Assembly (NCBI GenBank): GCA_900321035.1
Contig: ONUH01000014.1
Location: 1-58,537 of the forward strand
DNA from: an uncultured Selenomonadales bacterium
GTDB lineage: Bacteria > Bacillota > Negativicutes > Selenomonadales > Selenomonadaceae
Length of the DNA stretch: 58,537 nucleotides
Reading direction: 5' to 3'
This document shows positions 52,182-58,537 of this stretch, in pieces (positions within the stretch are counted from its first letter, which is position 1; every line of letters starts with the position of its first letter). The position numbers and the translations under genes were made by a program. The notes under the pieces were generated by a model. The model made no database searches. It was not told the origin of the DNA and saw only the letters and a program-made list of their open reading frames with translations.

Positions 52182-52547
52182 ATGGGAACATTGGAAACGA
52201 AAGGCCTGAAGCCGCTGAAGATGCCTGCGGCAGCAAGTCCGGCTTCTCGCGGCGTCGAAGAGGAATGGTGCGCTGATCCGACTCTTTCGACTGTGGAATT
52301 GACGCCGCTTGAAGCGAGACTCGCTGCGAAAAGCCCGGAGCTCTCTGAGGGACTCTCGAAACTTCGCGCGGCGATTGGGGAAGACGCTTACGCGAAGCAT
52401 ATCGCGGAGCTGCCGAACCTGACGCGGAACGCGCAGACGCTTTTGGTGGTGGCGAAGAGCTTCATGCAGCGGTCGCTTTTGGAGCGGGATTATATCCCGA
52501 AATTCAAGGAAGCTTTCGGCGTGGCGAACGTTCGCGTCGTGGCATGA
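52182..52547 (+). CDS. small protein with DnaA-N-like C-terminus
   Basis: The first 50 residues of this 121-residue protein are low-complexity and Ala/Pro-rich. Residues about 58-120 (LRAAIGEDAYAKHIAELPNL, then LLVVAKSFMQRSLLERDYIPKF) have the pattern of the DnaA N-terminal domain: a helix with a central hydrophobic region, then a Leu-Val-Val strand, a Phe-containing helix and a Tyr-x-x-Lys/Phe end. The resemblance is weak. ATG 52182 follows AAAGGTGGAG. It is the first gene behind the cobalamin riboswitch, so B12 or cobalt may control it; its role is unknown. Confidence 0.5.
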   Translation: MGTLETKGLKPLKMPAAASPASRGVEEEWCADPTLSTVELTPLEARLAAKSPELSEGLSKLRAAIGEDAYAKHIAELPNLTRNAQTLLVVAKSFMQRSLLERDYIPKFKEAFGVANVRVVA

Positions 52548-52581
52548 TAAAATATTAAACATAAGAGAAGAGGTTGTTAGT

Positions 52582-53589
52582 ATGAGAAAGTCTTGGAAGA
52601 ATCTTTTGGCGGCTTCGCTGGCATGCACGACGATGGTCGGTTTTTCGGCGACGGCTTCGGCGGCGTACACGCTGAGCGAGGAAGTCAAGGCGCCGACGCC
52701 CGCGCTGAAGCAGGCGGCGCAGATCGGCGTACTGGTGCATTCCACGCCGGAACTGCAGGATCTTGAAAACAAGGACGCCATCGTGGTCATGAGCTTCGGC
52801 ACGACGTACAAAGAGACGCGCGCGAAGACGATTGACGCGACGGTGGCTGCGATTCAGGCTGCTCATCCGGATGTGAAGGTGGTAACGGCGTTTACGTCGC
52901 ACATCATTATCGACCGCATCCAGGCGAAGGAAGGCATCAAGTATCCGACGCCGGAGGAAGCCCTTGAGCAGCTTAAAGAAGAAGGCTATACCCGTGTAGC
53001 GCTGACTTCTTTTGACATCATCCCGGGCATGGAATACGCTTATGATACGGCTGTGTTCAACCTGCACAAGAACGATTTCAAGAAAATGACGATGGGCGAG
53101 CCGCTGATGTACTGGATGGGCCAGGAAGAGCAGCGCGACGACGTGCTGGATTTTGTCAAGGCTCTGCAGTGGGAGTTGAAGGATGCGAAGCTTGCGAAGG
53201 ACGAGGCTGTGCTCTTCATGGCGCACGGCACGCCGCATCCGGCGAACGCCTATTATCCGGTTATTAACAGCCGTTTCCATCTGACGAATCCGCCAATGCG
53301 GAACGCCTATGTTTATACGGTTGAGGGCTGGCCGAATCTGGAAAATGCAATCCATCGCCTGAAGAGGAAAGGCTTCAAGAAGGTGCTGCTGGTGCCAATC
53401 ATGATGGTGGCCGGCGATCATGCGACCAACGACATGGCGGGCGCCGAGCCGGATTCCCATAAGTCGATTCTCGAAAAGGAAGGCTTCAAGGTGCGTACGT
53501 ACCTGCACGGTCTTGGCGAGAATCCGCAGATCCGCCAGATGTTTGTGGATCGCGCGAACGAGGCTTGGGACGCGCTGCAGGCGAAATAA
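52582..53589 (+). CDS. cbiK: exported CbiK-type sirohydrochlorin cobaltochelatase
   Basis: The 335-residue protein starts with a signal peptide (residues 1 to about 27, LLAASLACTTMVGFSATASA), then shows the CbiK motifs: AIVVMSFGTTYKETRAKTID near residue 70, and the metal-ligand histidines in MAHGTPHPANAYY and MMVAGDHATNDMAG. CbiK inserts cobalt into sirohydrochlorin in anaerobic B12 synthesis. An exported version is known in Desulfovibrio (periplasmic CbiK), where the role is thought to be different from B12 synthesis. The riboswitch and module leader upstream place it under cobalamin control. Confidence 0.92.
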   Translation: MRKSWKNLLAASLACTTMVGFSATASAAYTLSEEVKAPTPALKQAAQIGVLVHSTPELQDLENKDAIVVMSFGTTYKETRAKTIDATVAAIQAAHPDVKVVTAFTSHIIIDRIQAKEGIKYPTPEEALEQLKEEGYTRVALTSFDIIPGMEYAYDTAVFNLHKNDFKKMTMGEPLMYWMGQEEQRDDVLDFVKALQWELKDAKLAKDEAVLFMAHGTPHPANAYYPVINSRFHLTNPPMRNAYVYTVEGWPNLENAIHRLKRKGFKKVLLVPIMMVAGDHATNDMAGAEPDSHKSILEKEGFKVRTYLHGLGENPQIRQMFVDRANEAWDALQAK

Positions 53590-53611
53590 GATAACGATGA
53601 TGTAAAGGCGG

Positions 53612-53650
53612 AGAGCTGCCGACAGGATTATTCTGCGGCAGCTCTTTTTC
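53612..53650 (+). terminator. terminator between cbiK and the CobN-like gene
   Basis: AGAGCTGCC (53612-53620) pairs with GGCAGCTCT (53637-53645), then TTTTTC; the next start lies 15 bases later. Confidence 0.75.
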
Positions 53651-53664
53651 CAAAAGGAAGACGT

Positions 53665-54750
53665 ATGGAAAGACGAAGAACGGAATATCTGTGTCCGCCG
53701 ATGCGGATGGCGGGGAGCTTTGGCGCAATCTCACAGCTGGAATATGTGTTGACGGCGTATTTTCATCTGCGCGTGATCGAGCCGTGGGATTTGGAAGTTA
53801 TCAAGGACAAGGTCAGGAAGCAGGCCGCCATTTGCCATTTTTTCGATGACCGGACGGAAGACTGGGAGTTTGACGCCTATGCCGCGACGCTTTACCGCAC
53901 GGTTTGCGAACTGAAGCATACGCCGATACGGACGGGACTTGCGAACGGCGAACTGCCTGCTGGCGAGGCGCGGGTGGAATATCTGTTGCTTTTGGCGCAT
54001 GAAGGCTGCGGCGTGTTTGGCGAACTGCTCCGTTTTTTGGCGGCTCAGGCAGGCTATACGCCGGAAGAACTTTGCGAGCATCCGGGATTGATGACGGAAG
54101 AGGAACAGACATACGGCCAGTGGTACGACGATTTGCTGGACAGGATGCGGAAGCTCATAGCAATCATGGATTGCGAGGAGTACTCCGGACAATCTGTACT
54201 GGAGGCTGCGGCTGCGGAGAGCGGGTGCGCCGACAAGAAGGGCCTCGCAGCGATGCTGCTGCGGGTTTCGGATGAGGCGTCGGCATGGCTCAGGGCGGGA
54301 GATTCTCCGATCCTTCGTTATGTGTGGCCGCGCAGGAAGCATTTGCTTTCCGAAGATGCGGAAGAAATTCGGAGGCGTTTTCGCAGTGAGGCGATGAATC
54401 CGCTGTTCATCGGGGGCATGGCAGCTCATGGACGGCGGGGCGCGATGGCCTTGGCGGCGTATGTGGCGCGGAGCTGTCAATGGGACGCGCTTTGTCAGGG
54501 ATTGGAAAACTGGATGTATGAGGACATGACCCGCGCATATGCGCTGAATCCGAATGTGCAGCGATGGATGCGCTTGGTGTGTCCGGGGGCGCTTCGCCAT
54601 CTGACGGGCAGCCTGCTGGCAGCGGCTCACGGGCCTCGCTGGCATGCAAGCCTGCAAACGAGAACAGAACTGCAATGGCTGTACCGTTCTTTGGAAAAGC
54701 CGCAGCAATCGCGGCGGGAAACGAAGGAAACGGAGATCGGGCAAGCGTGA
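53665..54750 (+). CDS. short CobN-like protein
   Basis: The 361-residue protein looks like parts of the large cobaltochelatase subunit CobN (about 1200 residues). Residues about 30-165 match its helical section: 'TVCELKHTPIRTGLANGELP' corresponds to the CobN pattern ending in IRDGLHxLG, followed by AHEGCGVFGELLRFLAAQAG and a WYDDLLDRMRKLI helix. Residues about 270-330 match the CobN C-terminus (WMYEDMTRAYALNPNVQRWM, then PGALRHLTGSLLAAAHG). The N-terminal and much of the central catalytic region of CobN is missing. There is no signal peptide. The gene follows the cbiK terminator by 15 bases and probably depends on read-through. Confidence 0.6.
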   Translation: MERRRTEYLCPPMRMAGSFGAISQLEYVLTAYFHLRVIEPWDLEVIKDKVRKQAAICHFFDDRTEDWEFDAYAATLYRTVCELKHTPIRTGLANGELPAGEARVEYLLLLAHEGCGVFGELLRFLAAQAGYTPEELCEHPGLMTEEEQTYGQWYDDLLDRMRKLIAIMDCEEYSGQSVLEAAAAESGCADKKGLAAMLLRVSDEASAWLRAGDSPILRYVWPRRKHLLSEDAEEIRRRFRSEAMNPLFIGGMAAHGRRGAMALAAYVARSCQWDALCQGLENWMYEDMTRAYALNPNVQRWMRLVCPGALRHLTGSLLAAAHGPRWHASLQTRTELQWLYRSLEKPQQSRRETKETEIGQA

Positions 54751-54755
54751 AAATG

Positions 54756-54787
54756 GCGGCACAAGACGAGCGTGCCGCTGTTTTTTT
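54756..54787 (+). terminator. terminator after the CobN-like gene
   Basis: GCGGCAC (54756-54762) pairs with GTGCCGC (54772-54778), then TGTTTTTTT. Confidence 0.85.
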
Positions 54788-54838
54788 GCGTGAAGCGGAT
54801 GTGGTACAATGGAAAGCGTAAGGGAAAGGGGAATCGGC

Positions 54839-55369
54839 ATGAACCGTTGGCTGGTGGTTTATTCGTCCGTTACAGGGAATACGAAGAAAGTGGCGGAGGC
54901 GTTTTGCGAGGCGATACAGGGGACGCTGGTTTCCGTGGAGGACGCGGCGGCGCCGGAAGGATATGACGCGGTGGCGGTGGGCTACTGGCTTTGGCGTGGG
55001 GGCCCCGATCCGAAAACGGCGTCGTATCTTTCGCGATTGGAAGGAGTCAACGTCGCTCTGCTGGAAACCCATGCGGCGGACAACCGGAGCGAGCATTCGG
55101 TGACGGCGTTTGCCCGGGCGGCGGCGCGCCTTGGCAAGGACTGCCGCGTGCTCAATGTGTTCGAGTGTCAAGGGCAAGTGCCGGAGGCGGTGCGTGAGAA
55201 ACGCGCGAAACTGGAGGCGGAAAAGCCGGCAGATCCCCATGCGAAGGCGCAGGGCTGGAAAACTTCCGTCGGGCACCCCGATGAAGCTGATTTAGAGGCG
55301 GCAGGAGAATTCGCATTGCGGACGGATAAGAAGCTGGCATACTTTTTGAAAAAGGACGGTGCGCGGTAG
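54839..55369 (+). CDS. flavodoxin-family protein
   Basis: The 176-residue protein has the FMN phosphate loop in WLVVYSSVTGNTKKVAEAF and the isoalloxazine region AVAVGYWLWRGGPDPKTASY. The C-terminal 50 residues (Lys/Glu-rich) are longer than in short flavodoxins. A possible TACAAT -10 box lies at 54805-54810, and GGGGAA precedes ATG 54839. Redox partner unknown. Confidence 0.88.
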   Translation: MNRWLVVYSSVTGNTKKVAEAFCEAIQGTLVSVEDAAAPEGYDAVAVGYWLWRGGPDPKTASYLSRLEGVNVALLETHAADNRSEHSVTAFARAAARLGKDCRVLNVFECQGQVPEAVREKRAKLEAEKPADPHAKAQGWKTSVGHPDEADLEAAGEFALRTDKKLAYFLKKDGAR

Positions 55370-55388
55370 AGCGCGAACGAGTGCTTCC

Positions 55389-55417
55389 TTGACAGTTTTC
55401 GCGTCTTTCGTTATGAT
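55389..55417 (+). promoter_or_regulatory. promoter of the purECMN operon
   Basis: TTGACA (55389-55394), 17 bases, TATGAT (55412-55417). The leader of about 45 bases is too short for a purine riboswitch, and no PurR box was recognised. Confidence 0.7.
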
Positions 55418-55468
55418 GTAAGATGGAATTTGTAGTGAATTCTCATCGTATCGGGAGATGATTATTTT

Positions 55469-55954
55469 ATGAAAGTTTCTATCATTATCGGGAGCGATTC
55501 GGACTGGCCGATTATGAAACCCGCGGCGGAAACGCTGAAACAGTTTGGCGTGGAGGTCGAGGTGACGGTGGCGTCGGCGCATCGGACGCCGGCCCGGGTG
55601 GAAAAATGGGTGAAGACGGCTTCGGAGCGGGGCGTCGGCGCGTTCATCGCGGCGGCGGGCGGCGCTGCGCATCTGGCGGGCGTAGTGGCCAGCCATACGG
55701 TGCTTCCCGTGATTGGCGTTCCGATCAACGCGACGCCGTTGAACGGCATGGACGCGCTTTTGGCGACGGTGCAGATGCCTTCTGGAATCCCCGTGGCAAC
55801 GATGGCGGTCAACGGCGCGAAAAACGCCGCCCTTTTTGCCGTGCAGGTTTTGGCGGTCAAAGACGCGGAACTTGCGGAAAAACTCAAGTCTCATCGCGAG
55901 AACTTGGCAAAAGAAGTCGAGAAAAAAGCAGCCTATGTCGCATCGCAGATGTGA
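55469..55954 (+). CDS. purE: N5-carboxyaminoimidazole ribonucleotide mutase
   Basis: PurE rearranges N5-CAIR to CAIR in purine synthesis. The 161-residue protein starts MKVSIIIGSDSDWPIMK with the class signature and has SAHRTPARVE, AAGGAAHLAGVVAS and VPINATPLNGMDALL. No purK is visible nearby. The first gene of the operon. Confidence 0.97.
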   Translation: MKVSIIIGSDSDWPIMKPAAETLKQFGVEVEVTVASAHRTPARVEKWVKTASERGVGAFIAAAGGAAHLAGVVASHTVLPVIGVPINATPLNGMDALLATVQMPSGIPVATMAVNGAKNAALFAVQVLAVKDAELAEKLKSHRENLAKEVEKKAAYVASQM

Positions 55955-56016
55955 CACGGGTTGCTTTTTGTATTTTAATTCTCATTTTGTAAAGAAATTG
56001 GAGGAACGGAAAAGAA

Positions 56017-56730
56017 ATGGAAAAGAAGCAGGCGCTTTACGAGGGCAAGGCAAAGATCATGTACGCGACGGACAAGACGGACGAGCTGCTCGTCTATTAT
56101 AAGGACGACGCGACGGCTGGCAACGGCGCAAAGAAAGGAACCATTGCCGACAAGGGCGTGATGAACAACAAGATGACGGCGTTTTTCTTCGGCCTTTTGG
56201 AGAAGGAAGGCATTAAAACGCATCTCGTCAAGGTGACGGGGGAGCGGGAAATGTTGGTCAAGAAGATGGACATGGTCCCGTTGGAGGTTATCGTGCGGAA
56301 CGTGGCGGCGGGCAGCTTTTCCCAGCGGTTCGGCGTCAAAGAAGGCACGCCGCTGAAAATCTCGACGGTGGAGTTCTGCTACAAGAATGACGATCTGGGC
56401 GATCCTTTCATGAACAACTATCATATCGCGGCGCTGGGCCTTGCGACGAAGGAAGAGGTTGCCGAGATCGAGAAGCAGGCGCTGAAGGTCAACGATATTT
56501 TGAAGGCGTTCCTGAAGCAGAAAAAGGTGGATTTGATCGACTTCAAGCTGGAATTCGGCCGTCTTGACGGAAAAATCGTGCTCGGCGACGAGATTTCGCC
56601 GGACAACTGCCGCTTTTGGGACAGCGATACCCATGAGAAACTGGACAAAGACCGCTTCCGCCGCGATCTCGGCAACGTGGAGGACGCGTACAAGGAAATG
56701 CTGCGTCGTCTGACGGGCGAGGAGCGCTAA
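56017..56730 (+). CDS. purC: phosphoribosylaminoimidazole-succinocarboxamide synthase
   Basis: PurC joins aspartate to CAIR with ATP. The 237-residue protein begins [16 protein letters not shown] and has the motifs '[15 protein letters not shown]' and [20 protein letters not shown], then [14 protein letters not shown] lies about 18 bases before ATG, in the 62-base gap after purE. purM starts 2 bases after the stop. Confidence 0.97.
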   Translation: MEKKQALYEGKAKIMYATDKTDELLVYYKDDATAGNGAKKGTIADKGVMNNKMTAFFFGLLEKEGIKTHLVKVTGEREMLVKKMDMVPLEVIVRNVAAGSFSQRFGVKEGTPLKISTVEFCYKNDDLGDPFMNNYHIAALGLATKEEVAEIEKQALKVNDILKAFLKQKKVDLIDFKLEFGRLDGKIVLGDEISPDNCRFWDSDTHEKLDKDRFRRDLGNVEDAYKEMLRRLTGEER

Positions 56731-56732
56731 GC

Positions 56733-57785
56733 ATGGCGGCGAAATTGACGTACCGGGACGCGGGCGTCGATATCGACGCGGGCAACCGTTCCGTACAGCT
56801 CATCAAGGACAGCGTGCGCGCGACGTACCGTCCGGAAGTCGTGGGCGATCTTGGCGGATTCGGCGGCCTTTTCGCGCTGGACGTGAAAAAATTCAAGGAA
56901 CCGGTGCTGGTCTCCGGCACGGACGGCGTCGGCACGAAGCTGAAGCTGGCGTTCATGCTGAACAAGCATGATACTGTCGGGCAGGATGCGGTGGCCATGT
57001 GCGTCAACGATATTCTCGTGCAGGGCGCGGAGCCGTTGTTTTTCCTCGATTACTTAGCCGTGGGCAAGCTCGACCCGGAGCAGGTGGCGACAGTCGTGAA
57101 GGGCGTCGCGGCGGCCTGCAAGGAATCGGGCTGTGCGCTGATCGGCGGCGAGACGGCGGAAATGAGCGGCTTCTATCCAAACGGCGAGTACGATATCGCG
57201 GGCTTTGCCGTCGGCGCGGTAGAGAAATCGGAAATTATCACGGAGAAGCGCGTGCAGGAAGGCGACGTGCTGATCGGGCTGCCGTCGTCGGGAATCCATT
57301 CCAACGGATTTTCCCTCGTGCGGAAAATCGTGTTCGAGGTCAAAGGATATAAAGGCGACGAACGGATGACGGATCTGGGCGGGAAAACGCTGGGCGAGGT
57401 CCTTTTGACGCCGACGCGGCTTTATCCACGCGTCTGCCTGCCGTTGATTCGGGATTTCCGGCTGCACGGCATGGTGCACATCACGGGCGGCGGATTTTAC
57501 GACAATATCCCTCGGGCGCTGCCGGACGGCTTCGGCGTGGAAATCGACACGTCCGCCTGGGAGATGCCGCCGATTTTCAAGCTGCTTCAGGAGTGGGGCG
57601 GCGTCGAATGGCCGGAGATGTACCGTACGTTCAATATGGGCGTCGGCATGATCCTGATGGTCGGCGAGGAGGACGCCGATGCGGTGGCGGCGGCACTCGA
57701 AAAAGCGGGCGAGACGTCGTACCGAATCGGCCGCGTGACGCGCAGCGGCAAAGTTGTGCTTAAAGGCGGCGTGTTCCATGGCTAA
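56733..57785 (+). CDS. purM: phosphoribosylformylglycinamidine cyclo-ligase
   Basis: PurM closes the imidazole ring to give AIR. The 350-residue protein has [45 protein letters not shown] and [15 protein letters not shown], all family landmarks. The end overlaps purN by 8 bases. Confidence 0.97.
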   Translation: MAAKLTYRDAGVDIDAGNRSVQLIKDSVRATYRPEVVGDLGGFGGLFALDVKKFKEPVLVSGTDGVGTKLKLAFMLNKHDTVGQDAVAMCVNDILVQGAEPLFFLDYLAVGKLDPEQVATVVKGVAAACKESGCALIGGETAEMSGFYPNGEYDIAGFAVGAVEKSEIITEKRVQEGDVLIGLPSSGIHSNGFSLVRKIVFEVKGYKGDERMTDLGGKTLGEVLLTPTRLYPRVCLPLIRDFRLHGMVHITGGGFYDNIPRALPDGFGVEIDTSAWEMPPIFKLLQEWGGVEWPEMYRTFNMGVGMILMVGEEDADAVAAALEKAGETSYRIGRVTRSGKVVLKGGVFHG

Positions 57786-58389
57786 AGAGATATTGGGCGT
57801 GCTTTGCTCAGGGCGGGGAACGAATCTCCAATCCATCCTGGCGGCGGTGGACAGCGGGCAGATTCCTGCGCCCGTCGGCGTGGTGCTGACGGACAAAACG
57901 GACGCGAAGGCGCTGGAACGGGCGGAAAAGGCGGGCATACCGCATTTCTGCGTCGATCGCAAGGCTTACGCGGACAAGCGGGCCTTCGAGGAGGCGCTTG
58001 TCGAAAAGCTGCGCGCGCATGGCGTCACGCTTGTCATTTTGGCGGGCTTCATGCGAATTTTAAGTCCGTATTTCGTGCAGGAATTCCCGGGGCGGATTCT
58101 GAATATCCACCCGTCGCTCCTGCCGTCTTTCGGCGGCGCCCACGCGCACCGCGATGTGCTGGCATACGGCGTCAAGGTGTCGGGCTGCACGATTCATTTC
58201 GTGGACGAGGGCATGGATTCCGGCCCGATCATTTTGCAGACGGCGGTGCCGGTGCTGGACGGCGACGACGAGGACACGCTGGCGGCGCGGGTGTTGGAGC
58301 AGGAGCATAAATTGTATCCGCGGGCCATAGAGCTGTTCTTGAACGGCAAATTGAAGATCGAAGGACGAAAAGTTCGGATTTTGGAATAA
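57778..58389 (+). CDS. purN: phosphoribosylglycinamide formyltransferase
   Basis: PurN formylates GAR with 10-formyl-THF. The 203-residue protein has [16 protein letters not shown], the catalytic '[18 protein letters not shown]' (Asn-His) and '[13 protein letters not shown]' (Asp). ATG 57778 lies inside the end of purM with AAGGCGG upstream, so translation is coupled. In most Firmicutes purH and purD come next; here an insertion sequence end begins 50 bases after the stop. Confidence 0.97.
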   Translation: MAKEILGVLCSGRGTNLQSILAAVDSGQIPAPVGVVLTDKTDAKALERAEKAGIPHFCVDRKAYADKRAFEEALVEKLRAHGVTLVILAGFMRILSPYFVQEFPGRILNIHPSLLPSFGGAHAHRDVLAYGVKVSGCTIHFVDEGMDSGPIILQTAVPVLDGDDEDTLAARVLEQEHKLYPRAIELFLNGKLKIEGRKVRILE

Positions 58390-58390
58390 G

Positions 58391-58427
58391 GGAAAAGCCT
58401 TTTGGGTAAAAGAAAAGCCTTTCGGGG
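58391..58427 (+). repeat. short direct repeat between purN and the insertion sequence
   Basis: GGAAAAGCCTTTTGGG and AGAAAAGCCTTTCGGG form a 16-base direct repeat with two or three differences. No gene. Confidence 0.6.
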
Positions 58428-58438
58428 ACAGCCGAGCT

Positions 58439-58537
58439 TGGACTGTTCCCCAAAGAGTAGACAAAAAAATAAACCCCTGTCATAGAATATCGTAAACTTA
58501 GGCGGCCTTGCTCCGAATCTCAAACGGAGTGAGGCCG
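58439..58537 (-). mobile_element. IS3-family (IS150-like) insertion sequence, right end, partial
   Basis: The end begins TGGACTGTTCCCCAAAGAGT at 58439, which follows the pattern TGnACTGnnCCCCAAAnAGTnGACA of IS150-group inverted repeats, and is followed within 60 bases by the stop of a transposase on the minus strand. The other end is outside the window. Confidence 0.7.
58498..58537 (-). CDS. IS3-family transposase OrfB, C-terminal fragment (cut by window edge)
   Basis: The minus strand reads GLTPFEIRSKAA and a TAA stop at 58498-58500. This matches the typical C-terminus of IS3/IS150 OrfB transposases (the end of the DDE integrase, NGLTPxEYRxKAA-like). Only 12 residues are visible. Confidence 0.7.
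   Translation of the reverse strand, partial: GLTPFEIRSKAA

Overview
The window reads as chromosomal DNA of a diderm Firmicute of the class Negativicutes, most likely Selenomonas or a close relative. The DNA is GC-rich by eye, the gene order is Bacillus-like (plsX-fabH-fabK-fabD-fabG-acpP-fabF-rnc, yaaO-tmk, rnmV-rsmA, dnaG-rpoD-trmK-nif3), yet there is an outer-membrane autotransporter and an ornithine/lysine decarboxylase of the Selenomonas ruminantium type, the enzyme that makes the cadaverine attached to peptidoglycan in this group. All taxonomic statements are inference from gene content.

Layout. 1-7.2 kb: a FliD-C-like gene (minus strand), pyk, a YbjN-like gene, rsmD-coaD, a coiled-coil protein, and larB-larC for the nickel-pincer cofactor (larC carries a Glu-His repeat). 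7.2-18.3 kb: a YitT-family protein, DUF177-rpmF from a consensus promoter, a complete type II fatty-acid synthesis cluster, rnc, an MBL-fold hydrolase and a CsoR-like repressor. 18.3-22.1 kb: a LuxR-type regulator fused to a membrane domain faces an autotransporter across a shared control region with dyads. 22.1-29.9 kb: a hot-dog dehydratase-like protein, a foldback repeat, a YgbA-like protein, two unrelated basic-amino-acid decarboxylases flanking a DegS-like kinase, then tmk-like, rnmV, rsmA. 29.9-31.1 kb: a small AT-rich accessory patch. 31.1-34.4 kb (minus): purF, pncB, a membrane protein. 34.5-43.9 kb: trmB, an unknown protein, dgt, dnaG, rpoD with a very long lysine/alanine-rich N-terminus, tRNA-Asn, trmK, nif3-like, and RNase P RNA.

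44-51.4 kb: a CoA-disulfide-reductase/rhodanese pair with a C_GCAxxG protein, SIMPL protein, acyltransferase, HD-GYP protein, DNA-deoxyinosine glycosylase and serine acetyltransferase. 51.4-54.8 kb is the most unusual part: a cobalamin riboswitch is followed by two tandem paralogous RNA-hairpin modules whose stems covary, then a DnaA-N-like small protein, an exported CbiK-type chelatase, and a short CobN-like protein. 54.8-58.5 kb: a flavodoxin and purE-purC-purM-purN, cut off by the end of an IS3-family (IS150-like) insertion sequence at the right edge.

Start codons were chosen from ribosome-binding sites and protein family starts; many differ from the longest open frame. Promoters and terminators were found by eye only.
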